Shown piece by piece: positions 13,074 through 20,140 of a stretch of 20,479 bases of DNA (its first letter is position 1; every line of letters begins with the position of its first letter). The DNA lies in assembly GCA_020687605.1 (NCBI GenBank), contig JAJEQY010000069.1:1-20479 (forward strand). Reading direction: 5' to 3'. Under the pieces are notes generated by a model. It saw nothing but the letters and a program-made list of their open reading frames with translations. It made no database searches and had not been told where the DNA came from. The DNA is from Intestinimonas aquisgranensis. GTDB lineage: Bacteria > Bacillota > Clostridia > Oscillospirales > Oscillospiraceae. The translations under genes and the position numbers were made by a program.

Positions 13074-13087
13074 GGAGGTTGCGCGAA

Positions 13088-13528
13088 ATGAATCTGCATG
13101 AACTCTCCCCCGCGCCCGGCTCTGTAAAGAGCGCCTTCCGCAAGGGCCGCGGTCATGGCTCCGGCAACGGCAAGACCGCCGGCCGCGGCCACAAGGGCCA
13201 GTGGGCCCGTTCCGGCGGCGGTGTCCGCGCCGGTTTCGAGGGCGGCCAGATGCCTCTGGTCCGCCGCATCCCCAAGCGGGGCTTCAACAACATCTTCGCC
13301 AAGCCCCTGGAGATCGTCAATGTCTCCAGCCTGAACAAATTTGAAGATGGGGCCACCGTCAACGTCTGCGATCTGCTGGAGATGGGTATCCTCTCCAAGT
13401 GCGAGTACGGCGTGAAGATCCTGGGCAACGGCAGCCTCGAGAAGAAGCTGACCGTCCGGGCCAACGCTTTCTCCGCCTCCGCCAAGGAGAAGATCGTGGC
13501 GGCAGGTGGAAAGTACGAGGTGGTCTGA
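13088..13528 (+). CDS. rplO: 50S ribosomal protein L15
   Basis: L15 is a late-assembly 50S protein. The 146 residues begin with the family start "NLHELSPAPGSVKSAFRKGR" (2-21). The glycine-rich basic stretch "GHGSGNGKTAGRGHKGQWAR" (22-41) and "GFEGGQMPLVRRIPKRGFNN" (50-69) follow. The ATG at 13088 is chosen, with TGAGGAGGTTGCGCG before it. A GTG at 13070 would add six residues but overlaps the rpmD stop and has no ribosome site. secY begins one base after its stop. Confidence 0.98.
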   Translation: MNLHELSPAPGSVKSAFRKGRGHGSGNGKTAGRGHKGQWARSGGGVRAGFEGGQMPLVRRIPKRGFNNIFAKPLEIVNVSSLNKFEDGATVNVCDLLEMGILSKCEYGVKILGNGSLEKKLTVRANAFSASAKEKIVAAGGKYEVV

Positions 13529-13529
13529 A

Positions 13530-14855
13530 GTGATCCAGACCATCAAAAACGCCTGGAAGATCCCTGAGCTGCGGAAGAAGATCATGTTCACCATCTTCGC
13601 CCTGCTCATCTTCCGGCTGGGTACGGCGGTCCCCGTTCCCTTCGTGGATAAGGAACTGCTGGGCAACTACCTCAACAGCATGAGCGGTACCATCTTCGGC
13701 ATGATCAACGCCATGAGCGGCGGCGCCTTCGCCACCGCCACGGTGTTTGCCTTAGGTGTGCAGCCCTATATCAACAGCTCCATTATCATCCAGCTCCTCA
13801 CCGTCGCCATCCCCGCTCTGGAGCGTCTCCAGAAGGAGGGCGGCGAGGAGGGCCGGAAGAAGATCGCGGCCATCACCCGGTACACCACCGTGGGCATCGC
13901 CCTCCTGCAGGGCTTTGGCTACTACACCCTCATCCGCACCAACAACCTGCTGGCGCTGGGCGGCATGAACGGTATCTGGGCCGGCATCGTGATCGTCCTC
14001 AGCTTCACCGCCGGTTCCGCCTTTGTCATGTGGCTGGGTGAGCAGATCACCGAGTTCGGCATCGGCAACGGCATCTCCATCATCCTGTTTGCCGGTATCG
14101 TGTCCCGCGTGCCCAACATGGTCATGACCATGTGGTACGGTGTGCAGGCCTCCTTCCAGGAGTCCCCTGCTGAGGGCAGCTTCGTGCTTCCCTGGTGGGG
14201 CGCCATCCTCATCGTCATCGGTATGCTGGCCATCGTGGTCCTCATCGTCTTCATCTCCAACGCCGAGCGCCGTCTGCCTGTGCAGTACGCCAAGCGTATG
14301 GTGGGCCGGAAGATGTATGGCGGCCAGTCCAGCCACATCCCCATGAAGGTGAACATGTCCGGCGTCATGCCCATCATCTTCGCTCAGTCCATTGCCTCCC
14401 TGCCTGCCACCATCGGCATGTTCGCTGGCTGGACCACCGAGAGCGAAGGCTTCGGCGGCGGTCTGATGCGGGTCTTCGACACCACTGGTGTCCTCTACTC
14501 CGTCATCTACTTCCTGCTGATCCTGGGCTTCAGCTATTTCTACTCCACCATGCAGTTCAACCCCATTGAGGTGGCCAACAACCTGAAGAAGAACGGCGGC
14601 TTTATCCCCGGCTTCCGTCCCGGCAAGCCCACCGCCGACTTCATCAGCAAGGTGCTCAACAAGATCACCCTGTTCGGCGCCATCTACCTGTCCATCATTG
14701 CCATCGCCCCCATCGTGACTCAGAACATCATTGGGGTGCGGAACCTGGCCATCGGTGGTACCTCCATCATCATCGTGGTCAGCGTGGCTCTGGAGACCAT
14801 GAAGGCTCTGGAGGCCCAGATGCTTATGCGGCACTACAAGGGCTTCCTTGAGTAA
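13530..14855 (+). CDS. secY: Preprotein translocase subunit SecY
   Basis: SecY is the channel subunit of the SecYEG translocon in the cytoplasmic membrane. The 441-residue protein starts "IQTIKNAWKIPELRKKIM" (2-19) and carries the usual ten membrane segments. Diagnostic stretches are "ALGVQPYINSSIIIQLLTVA" (TM2 region), "GEQITEFGIGNGISIILFAG" (TM4/5) and "ERRLPVQYAKRMVGRKMYGG" (basic ribosome-contacting loop). Others are "HIPMKVNMSGVMPIIFAQSI" and "MQFNPIEVANNLKKNGGFIP". The start is taken as GTG at 13530, one base after the rplO stop, with GAGGTGG six bases upstream. An upstream GTG at 13506 would add eight residues inside rplO and lacks a ribosome site. Confidence 0.97.
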   Translation: MIQTIKNAWKIPELRKKIMFTIFALLIFRLGTAVPVPFVDKELLGNYLNSMSGTIFGMINAMSGGAFATATVFALGVQPYINSSIIIQLLTVAIPALERLQKEGGEEGRKKIAAITRYTTVGIALLQGFGYYTLIRTNNLLALGGMNGIWAGIVIVLSFTAGSAFVMWLGEQITEFGIGNGISIILFAGIVSRVPNMVMTMWYGVQASFQESPAEGSFVLPWWGAILIVIGMLAIVVLIVFISNAERRLPVQYAKRMVGRKMYGGQSSHIPMKVNMSGVMPIIFAQSIASLPATIGMFAGWTTESEGFGGGLMRVFDTTGVLYSVIYFLLILGFSYFYSTMQFNPIEVANNLKKNGGFIPGFRPGKPTADFISKVLNKITLFGAIYLSIIAIAPIVTQNIIGVRNLAIGGTSIIIVVSVALETMKALEAQMLMRHYKGFLE

Positions 14856-14868
14856 GGAGGCAGTGGGT

Positions 14869-15510
14869 ATGAAGCTGATCCTGTTAGGGCCTCCGGGCGC
14901 CGGAAAGGGCACCCAGGCCGAGGTCCTGTCCCGTGACCTGAATATCCCTACCATTTCCACCGGCAACATCCTCCGTGCCGCCGTCAAGGCCGGCACTCCC
15001 ATTGGCCTGAAGGCCAAGAGCTATATGGATGCCGGTAAGCTGGTGCCCGACGAGGTCATCATCGGCATCATCCAGGAGCGCCTGGCTGAGGCCGACTGCG
15101 CCAATGGTTTTATTCTGGACGGTGTGCCCCGCACCATCGCCCAGGCTGAGGCCCTGGAGGCCCACGGCATCCAGTTTGACCACGTCATTTCCCTGGAGAT
15201 CTCCGATGAGGCCATTGTCAAGCGCATGGACGGCCGTCGTGTCTGCGCCAAGTGCGGCACCCCCTTCCATGTGGAGTCCAAGCCCCCCAAGACTGCCGGC
15301 GTCTGCGACCTGTGCGGCGGCGAGCTGGTGGAGCGGGACGACGACAAGCCTGAGACCGTCCGGGCCCGCCTGGTGGTCTACCACGACGAGACCGAGCCCC
15401 TGAAGCACTTCTATCAGGAGCGCGGCAAGCTCAATGTGGTGCCCGGCGACCTGGGCACCATCGAGGATACCACCCGGGCCATCAAGCAGGTCCTGGAGGC
15501 ATCCCATTGA
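14869..15510 (+). CDS. adk: Adenylate kinase, zinc-LID type
   Basis: Catalyses ATP + AMP = 2 ADP in the cytoplasm. The 213-residue long-form enzyme has the P-loop "GPPGAGKGT" (7-15), the AMP site "TGNILRAAV" (31-39) and "FILDGVPRT" (81-89). Most relatives have Phe where this has Val86. The LID has four cysteines, C126, C129, C146 and C149 ("CAKC", "CDLC"), forming the zinc site common in Gram-positives. "RVCAKCG" and "RARLVVYHDETEPL" provide the LID and core arginines. The ATG at 14869 follows TAAGGAGGCAGTGGG. A reading starting seven residues earlier overlaps secY and is rejected. Confidence 0.98.
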   Translation: MKLILLGPPGAGKGTQAEVLSRDLNIPTISTGNILRAAVKAGTPIGLKAKSYMDAGKLVPDEVIIGIIQERLAEADCANGFILDGVPRTIAQAEALEAHGIQFDHVISLEISDEAIVKRMDGRRVCAKCGTPFHVESKPPKTAGVCDLCGGELVERDDDKPETVRARLVVYHDETEPLKHFYQERGKLNVVPGDLGTIEDTTRAIKQVLEASH

Positions 15511-15512
15511 AC

Positions 15513-16271
15513 ATGATCTCCATCAAATCCGACCGTGAGATCGAGCTCATGCGCCGGGCCGGGGCTCTGACGTCCCAGGCCCGGGCGCTGGCCGGTTCCA
15601 TGGTCAAGCCGGGAGTCTCCACTCTGGAGATCGACCATGCGGTGCGTGACTTCATCCGCTCCCATGGCGCTGAGCCCTCCTTCCTCAATTACAGCGGCTA
15701 CCCCGGCTCCGCCTGTATCTCCATCAACGAAGTGGTCATCCACGGCATTCCGGATCACCGGAAGCTGGTGGAGGGCGATATCGTCAGTGTGGATGTGGGT
15801 GCCTATCTGGACGGCTTCCACGGGGACTGCTGCGGCACCTTTGCCTGCGGCAAGATCTCCCCGGAGGCACGGCGGCTCATCGACGTGACCCGCCAGAGCT
15901 TCTTTGAGGGCATCAAGATGGCTACCCCGGGCCACCGGGTGAGCGACATCTCCCACGCGGTACAGCAGTATGTGGAGAAAAACGGTTACTCTGTGGTCCG
16001 CAGCTTTGTGGGCCATGGCGTGGGCGCCAAGCTCCACGAGCCTCCGGAGGTGCCCAACTTCGGCCCCGCCGGACACGGCGCCCGGCTGCTGCCGGGCATG
16101 GTGCTGGCTGTGGAGCCCATGGTCAACGCCGGCGGCTGGGAGGTCCGGGTCCTGAAAGACGGCTGGACCACCGTCACGGTGGATGGCTCTCTGGCCGCCC
16201 ACTATGAAAACACCATCCTCATCACCGAGGGGGAGCCCGAGCTGCTCACGCCCCTGGGCGGAGATCTCTGA
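15513..16271 (+). CDS. map: Methionine aminopeptidase, type I
   Basis: Removes the initiator methionine from nascent proteins, using two metal ions. In the 252-residue reading, the five metal ligands of the family are all present: D94 ("VSVDVGAY"), D105 ("GDCCGT"), H168 ("VGHGVG"), E201 ("VEPMV") and E232 ("YENTI"). The substrate-contacting His is in "EVVIHGIP" (H78). Start choice: the ATG at 15513 gives the normal family start MISIKSDREI, but GGAGG lies 13 nt away. A TTG at 15507, overlapping the adk stop, is 7 nt from the same GGAGG and would add two residues. Either is possible. Its stop overlaps the next start as TGATG. Confidence 0.96.
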   Translation: MISIKSDREIELMRRAGALTSQARALAGSMVKPGVSTLEIDHAVRDFIRSHGAEPSFLNYSGYPGSACISINEVVIHGIPDHRKLVEGDIVSVDVGAYLDGFHGDCCGTFACGKISPEARRLIDVTRQSFFEGIKMATPGHRVSDISHAVQQYVEKNGYSVVRSFVGHGVGAKLHEPPEVPNFGPAGHGARLLPGMVLAVEPMVNAGGWEVRVLKDGWTTVTVDGSLAAHYENTILITEGEPELLTPLGGDL

Positions 16272-16549
16272 TGCAGGTATGCAGAGGCTGGATCGTCCGC
16301 TCGGCGGCGGGCCGGGACAAGGGCACGCTGCTGTGCGTCCTGGGACAGGAGGGGGACTTCCTCCTTCTGGCCGACGGGAAGCGCCGAAAGGCGGCCGCAC
16401 CCAAGCGGAAGAAAGCAGGACATGTGGACATGGTGTGCCGGGGCGACTTCCGGCATCCGGTCATCCGGAAGCTGGAGGACGGACTCACGGTGTCCGACAG
16501 TGAGCTCAGGAGGGCCCTGGGGGCCTTCCGCCACCAAGGAGGGAACTAG
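16271..16549 (+). CDS. KOW-domain RNA-binding protein (L14e-like)
   Basis: A 92-residue basic protein. The N-terminal half has a KOW-type motif "RGWIVRSAAGRDKGTLLCVL" (5-24), like archaeal/eukaryotic L14e/L27e. Then come "LLLADGKRRKAAAPKRKKAG" (31-50), a lysine-rich segment, and "HVDMVCRG". Proteins of this kind are found in Clostridia between map and infA and are annotated as KOW-domain RNA-binding proteins. An exact function is not known to me; ribosome association or assembly is inferred from the fold and location. The ATG overlaps the map stop (TGATG), implying coupled translation, and infA starts two bases after its stop. Confidence 0.85.
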   Translation: MQVCRGWIVRSAAGRDKGTLLCVLGQEGDFLLLADGKRRKAAAPKRKKAGHVDMVCRGDFRHPVIRKLEDGLTVSDSELRRALGAFRHQGGN

Positions 16550-16551
16550 GC

Positions 16552-16770
16552 TTGGCAAAAAGCGATATGATCGAGCTGGAGGGGATCGTCACCGAATCCC
16601 TGCCCAACACGACCTTCCATGTGGACATCGGGAATGGGCACATCATCCTGGCCCATATCTCCGGCAAGCTCCGCATGAACTTCATCCGGATCCTCCCCGG
16701 CGACAAGGTGACGGTGCAGATGTCTCCGTACGACCTGACCCGGGGCCGGATCACCTGGAGAAGCAAGTAA
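16552..16770 (+). CDS. infA: Translation initiation factor IF-1
   Basis: IF-1 blocks the 30S A-site during initiation. The 72-residue OB-fold protein "AKSDMIELEGIVTESLPNTT" (2-21), "FHVDIGNGHIILAHISGKLR" (22-41) and "LPGDKVTVQMSPYDLTRGRI" (48-67) is full length. It starts with TTG at 16552; an AAGGAGGGAAC ribosome site lies 8-10 nt upstream. No in-frame ATG fits the family start, since the next would drop five residues. A strong GC hairpin follows directly after the stop. Confidence 0.97.
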   Translation: MAKSDMIELEGIVTESLPNTTFHVDIGNGHIILAHISGKLRMNFIRILPGDKVTVQMSPYDLTRGRITWRSK

Positions 16771-16775
16771 TACGT

Positions 16776-16846
16776 CCGCGGCCCGCGCCGCGGCTGAATG
16801 GGTGGCCTCCGCCCCCGGAAGCGCAGGGCGCTTCCCAGACCGGAGG
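16776..16846 (+). other. Tandem GC-rich stem-loops in the infA-rpmJ gap
   Basis: The 197-nt gap (16771-16967) opens with CCGCGGC/GCCGCGG (16776-16793, loop ccgc). A two-part stem follows: outer CCTCCG/CGGAGG (16806-16811, 16841-16846), a 5x5 internal loop, and inner GGAAGCGC/GCGCTTCC (16817-16835, loop agg). Downstream there is CCGCC-gca-GGCGG and a G4/C4-rich stretch up to about 16940. No U-tract follows any stem, and no gene is seen in the gap. An AGGAGG site serves rpmJ. Confidence 0.55.
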
Positions 16847-16967
16847 AGCAGGACGGGTGGGCCCGCCGCAGGCGGCTCCGCCCTGCCACGACGTAAACGA
16901 CCGGCGGCCGAGGGGCCTTGCCCCCGCCCCCGCCGGGGCCATCAGGCATTCATAGGAGGTTTCAACA

Positions 16968-17081
16968 ATGAAAGTCAGACCGTCCGTGAAGCCCATGTGC
17001 GAGAAGTGCAAGATCATTAAGCGCAAGGGCAAAGTCATGGTTATTTGCGAAAACCCCAAGCACAAGCAGAGACAAGGTTAA
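16968..17081 (+). CDS. rpmJ: 50S ribosomal protein L36, zinc type
   Basis: A 37-residue L36 read directly from the sequence: "MKVRPSVKPMCEKCKIIKRK" (1-20), then "GKVMVICENPKHKQRQG" (21-37). The zinc ligands are C11, C14, C27 and H32, the C+ form. ATAGGAGGTTTCAACA precedes the ATG. It lies 18 nt before rpsM, its normal partner. The gene is short enough to be missed by length-filtered gene calling. Confidence 0.98.
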   Translation: MKVRPSVKPMCEKCKIIKRKGKVMVICENPKHKQRQG

Positions 17082-17099
17082 AGGAGGCGCTGAAGAAAT

Positions 17100-17468
17100 A
17101 TGGCACGTATTGCCGGCATTGACCTGCCGAAGGATAAGCGAGTGGAGATCGGCCTCACTTACATCTTCGGCATTGGGCGCACCAGCGCCAACAAGATCCT
17201 CAAGGAGGCCGGGATCAACCCCGACACCCGCGTGAAGGATCTCACCGAGGACGACGAGGCCAAGCTGCGTGAAGTGATCGCCAACGGCTACACCGTGGAG
17301 GGCGACCTCCGCCGCGATGTCGCCATGGACATCAAGCGCCTGACCGAGATCGGCTGCTACCGCGGCATGCGGCACCGCAAGGGCCTGCCCGTCCGCGGCC
17401 AGCGCAGCAAGACCAACGCCCGTACCCGCAAGGGTCCCAAGCGTACCGTCGCCAATAAGAAGAAGTAA
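17100..17468 (+). CDS. rpsM: 30S ribosomal protein S13
   Basis: S13 in the 30S head contacts P-site tRNA and forms intersubunit bridges. The 122 residues begin "ARIAGIDLPKDKRVEIGLTY" (2-21). They have the helix-two-turns-helix "IFGIGRTSANKILKEAGINP" (22-41). The basic tail "RGMRHRKGLPVRGQRSKTNA", then "RTRKGPKRTVANKKK", completes the protein. AAAGGAGGCGCTGAAG precedes the start. Confidence 0.99.
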   Translation: MARIAGIDLPKDKRVEIGLTYIFGIGRTSANKILKEAGINPDTRVKDLTEDDEAKLREVIANGYTVEGDLRRDVAMDIKRLTEIGCYRGMRHRKGLPVRGQRSKTNARTRKGPKRTVANKKK

Positions 17469-17483
17469 GGAGGGAAGATACAC

Positions 17484-17888
17484 ATGGCTACTGCTGCTAA
17501 GAACGGCAAGAAAGTGGTGCGTAAGCGCCGCGAGCGTAAGAATATCGAGAAGGGCCAGGTGCACATCCGCTCCTCCTTCAACAACACCATGGTCACTGTG
17601 ACCGACATGGGCGGCAACGCCCTGAGCTGGGCCTCCTCCGGCGGCCTTGGCTTCCGCGGCTCCCGTAAGTCCACCCCCTTCGCCGCTCAGACCGCTGCTG
17701 AGACCGCTGCCAAGGCGGCCATGGAGCACGGCCTGAAGACCGTTGAGGTGTACGTGAAGGGCCCCGGCGCCGGCCGTGAGGCCGCTATCCGCGCCCTGCA
17801 GGCCGTGGGCCTGGAAGTCACCCTCATCAAGGACGTGACCCCCGTTCCCCACAACGGCTGCCGGCCGCCCAAGCGCCGCCGCGTCTGA
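17484..17888 (+). CDS. rpsK: 30S ribosomal protein S11
   Basis: S11 lies on the 30S platform beside the mRNA exit. The 134 residues have the lysine-rich N-terminus "KNGKKVVRKRRERKNIEKGQ" (about 6-25), "VHIRSSFNNTMVTVTDMGGN" and "GGLGFRGSRKSTPFAAQTAA". The C-terminal signature is "VTPVPHNGCRPPKRRRV". AAGGAGGGAAG precedes the ATG. Length and order are normal. Confidence 0.99.
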   Translation: MATAAKNGKKVVRKRRERKNIEKGQVHIRSSFNNTMVTVTDMGGNALSWASSGGLGFRGSRKSTPFAAQTAAETAAKAAMEHGLKTVEVYVKGPGAGREAAIRALQAVGLEVTLIKDVTPVPHNGCRPPKRRRV

Positions 17889-17909
17889 TTTAGAGGAGGG
17901 AATTACAAT

Positions 17910-18539
17910 ATGGCAAGATATACCGGAGCGGTCTGCCGCATGTGCCGCCGGGAGGGCCAGAAGCTCTTCCTGAAGGGTGACCGCTGCTACACCGACAAGT
18001 GCGCCATGGAGCGCCGCCCCTTCGCGCCCGGCCAGCACGGCAACGCGCGGAACAAGAAGATGAGCGAGTACGGCATGCAGCTGCGCGAGAAGCAGAAGGC
18101 CCGCCGCTACTACGGCGTGCTGGAGAGCCAGTTCGCCAAGTACTACGAGATGGCTTCCTCCAAGAAGGGCGTCACCGGTGAGAACCTGCTGGCCATCCTG
18201 GAGTCCCGCCTGGACAACGTCATCTACCGTCTGGGCTTCGCCATGAGCCGTCCTGAGGCCCGTCAGCTGGTCCGTCACGGCCACTTCACCATCAACGGCA
18301 AGAAGGTGGATATCCCCTCTTACCTGGTGAAGCCCGGCGAGGTCATCGCTCTGAAGGACTCCAGCCGCAGCCTGGATAAGTTCAAGGCTTCCCTGGAGGC
18401 CAACGGCTCCCGTCCCGCCCCCAAGTGGCTTGACTTCGACCAGAACACCCTGGTGGCCAAGGTCGTCGGCACTCCCGCCCGGGAGGATATCGACCTGCCC
18501 ATCGAGGAGCACCTGATCGTCGAGCTGTATTCTAAGTAA
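17910..18539 (+). CDS. rpsD: 30S ribosomal protein S4, zinc type
   Basis: S4 is a primary 16S rRNA binder and a translational autoregulator in several bacteria. The 209 residues have an N-terminal zinc site of four cysteines, C9, C12, C26 and C31 ("CRMC", "CYTDKC"). "FAPGQHGNARNKKMSEYGMQ" follows. The S4 RNA-binding domain is "RLDNVIYRLGFAMSRPEARQ" and "LVRHGHFTINGKKVDIPSYL". AGAGGAGGGAATTAC sets the start. A location between rpsK and rpoA is seen in E. coli and many Clostridia, whereas Bacillus keeps rpsD elsewhere. Confidence 0.98.
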   Translation: MARYTGAVCRMCRREGQKLFLKGDRCYTDKCAMERRPFAPGQHGNARNKKMSEYGMQLREKQKARRYYGVLESQFAKYYEMASSKKGVTGENLLAILESRLDNVIYRLGFAMSRPEARQLVRHGHFTINGKKVDIPSYLVKPGEVIALKDSSRSLDKFKASLEANGSRPAPKWLDFDQNTLVAKVVGTPAREDIDLPIEEHLIVELYSK

Positions 18540-18567
18540 TCGATTTGATACCCTCGACTGTGGGAGA

Positions 18568-18637
18568 GCGGGGGCATCGCCCCCCCGCCCCAATGAACCT
18601 AACGACGATACGGCGGAGCGGTCTCGTTTCGCCGCCG
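18568..18637 (+). other. Stem-loops in the rpsD-rpoA gap
   Basis: The 120-nt gap holds GCGGGGGC-atc-GCCCCCCCGC (18568-18588; six perfect pairs, then two extra C) and CGGCGG/CCGCCG (18611-18616, 18632-18637). An AAGGAGGGTAAC ribosome site for rpoA follows. There is no U-tract and no clear -10/-35 pair; TTGATA at 18545-18550 has no matching -10 box. Confidence 0.45.
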
Positions 18638-18659
18638 CAACAAGGAGGGTAACTGTTTC

Positions 18660-19613
18660 ATGGTAGAAATCGAAAAGCCGCGCATCGAATGCGTGGAAAA
18701 TCCTGGCGACGGCTCCTACGGCAAGTATGTGGTGGAGCCGCTGGAGCGCGGCTACGGCACCACTCTGGGTAACTCCCTGCGCCGGATCCTGCTGTCCTCT
18801 CTGCCTGGCACCGCGGTGACCTCCATCAAGATCGCCGGCGTCCAGCATGAGTTCTGCACCATCCCCGGTGTCAAGGAAGATGTGACTGAGATCGTCCTCA
18901 ACGTGAAGGGCATCATTGCCAAGCTGCACTCCGAGGGCGTGAAGACCGTCTATATTGAGGCCAACGGCGAGTGCGAGGTCACTGCCGGTGACATCAAGGC
19001 CGACAGCGAGGTGGAGGTCCTCAATCCCGACCACCACATTGCCACCCTGGGCCCTGACGCCTCCCTCAACATGGAGCTGACACTGTCCCACGGCCGTGGC
19101 TATGTCCCCGCCGACCGGAACAAGCCGGCCCAGACGGTCATCGGACTCATCCCGGTGGACTCGATCTACACGCCTGTGAAGAAGGTGAACTACACGGTGG
19201 AGAACACCCGTGTGGGCGACCTCACCGACTTCGACAAGCTGACCCTGGAGGTGTGGACCAACGGCACCATCACCGCCCGGGACGCGGTGAGTCTGGGCGC
19301 CCGGATCCTGGTGGACCACTTCATGCTCTTCACCGATCTCTCTGAGACCATGGGCAACAAGTCCACGGTGGTGGAGAAGGCGGAGGCCCAGCGGGACAAG
19401 GTCCTGGAGCTGACCATCGAGGAGCTGGACCTGTCGGTCCGGTCCTTCAACTGCCTCAAGCGCGCCAACATCAACACGGTGGAGGACCTCATCTCCAAGA
19501 CCGAGGACGAGATGATGAAGGTGCGCAACCTGGGCCGCAAGAGCCTGGAAGAGGTCATCAACAAGCTGGCTATGATGGGTCTGTCCCTGGCCAGCGACGA
19601 CAGCAACAATTAA
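18660..19613 (+). CDS. rpoA: DNA-directed RNA polymerase subunit alpha
   Basis: The alpha dimer is the platform for RNA polymerase assembly, and its C-terminal domain binds UP elements and activators. The 317 residues have the N-terminal domain with "GKYVVEPLERGYGTTLGNSL" (about 21-40), "RRILLSSLPGTAVTSIKIAG" (41-60) and "HEFCTIPGVKEDVTEIVLNV". After a linker comes the C-terminal helix-hairpin-helix domain: "LDLSVRSFNCLKRANINTVE" (256-275) and "RNLGRKSLEEVINKL" (289-303). The ATG at 18660 follows AAGGAGGGTAACTGTTTC. Length and domain order are standard. Confidence 0.99.
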   Translation: MVEIEKPRIECVENPGDGSYGKYVVEPLERGYGTTLGNSLRRILLSSLPGTAVTSIKIAGVQHEFCTIPGVKEDVTEIVLNVKGIIAKLHSEGVKTVYIEANGECEVTAGDIKADSEVEVLNPDHHIATLGPDASLNMELTLSHGRGYVPADRNKPAQTVIGLIPVDSIYTPVKKVNYTVENTRVGDLTDFDKLTLEVWTNGTITARDAVSLGARILVDHFMLFTDLSETMGNKSTVVEKAEAQRDKVLELTIEELDLSVRSFNCLKRANINTVEDLISKTEDEMMKVRNLGRKSLEEVINKLAMMGLSLASDDSNN

Positions 19614-19629
19614 GGCTGTGCCGGAGGGC

Positions 19630-19760
19630 GGTCCGGGGGGCATGTAACGTCCCCTCCCGGACCCGGGACACCGTCCCGGCCAACGTCCTCCCGAGGGCAT
19701 GCGCCCTCAGGACGAATTTACAGAGAAGGGCGTTCGCTGTGCGAAACGCCGATTGAGGAG
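19630..19760 (+). other. Four consecutive stem-loops in the rpoA-rplQ gap
   Basis: In order: GGTCCGGG/CCCGGACC (19630-19663, continued by a wobble and two G-C pairs); CGGGAC-acc-GTCCCG (19664-19678); CGTCCT...GAGGGC-atgc-GCCCTC-AGGACG with a ccc bulge (19684-19714); and GGCGTTCGC-tgt-GCGAAACGCC with one bulged A (19739-19760). None has a following U-tract. The usual gap here is tens of bases; this one is 156. rplQ starts 9 nt after the last stem, with a GAGGAG ribosome site. Confidence 0.6.
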
Positions 19761-19769
19761 TGTATCACA

Positions 19770-20111
19770 ATGTCCGGATATCGTAAGCTTGGTAAGCGTT
19801 CTGACCAGCGTAAGGCTATGCTCCGCGCCATGGTGACCTATCTGCTGGAGAACGGCCAGATCAAGACCACCTACGCCCGCGCCAAGGAAGTGGCTCCTGT
19901 GGCCGAGAAGATGATCACCCTGGCCAAGCACAACAACTTGGCCACCTATCGTCAGGCTCTGGCCTTCATCACCAAGGAGGATGTGGCCAAGAAGCTCTTC
20001 GACGAGATCGGCCCCAAGTACGCCTCCCGCAACGGCGGTTACACCCGCGTTGTGAAGATCGGCCCCCGTCGGGGCGATGCCGCCGAGATGGCCATCGTGC
20101 AGCTGGTGTAA
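19770..20111 (+). CDS. rplQ: 50S ribosomal protein L17
   Basis: L17 is a bacteria-specific protein at the tunnel exit region. The 113 residues contain "GYRKLGKRSDQRKAMLRAMV" (3-22) and "TYLLENGQIKTTYARAKEVA" (23-42), the family core. The end "GYTRVVKIGPRRGDAAEMAI" is the normal C-terminus. TTGAGGAGTGTATCACA precedes the ATG. It is the last gene of the ribosomal cluster and is followed by a strong terminator. Confidence 0.99.
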   Translation: MSGYRKLGKRSDQRKAMLRAMVTYLLENGQIKTTYARAKEVAPVAEKMITLAKHNNLATYRQALAFITKEDVAKKLFDEIGPKYASRNGGYTRVVKIGPRRGDAAEMAIVQLV

Positions 20112-20140
20112 TCGCTGAGATCACCCCACGCTGAATAAGA

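Noticed and set aside
16776..16793. Hairpin after infA as a terminator
   Set aside because: The stem is strong, but no T-run follows and the essential downstream genes rpmJ-rpsM-rpsK have no recognisable own promoter.
16962..19700. A 912-codon open reading frame on the minus strand opposite rpmJ, rpsM, rpsK, rpsD and rpoA
   Set aside because: It is the mirror of several certain genes in GC-rich, codon-biased DNA. It has low-complexity L/H/V/D/G composition, no domain and no ribosome site.
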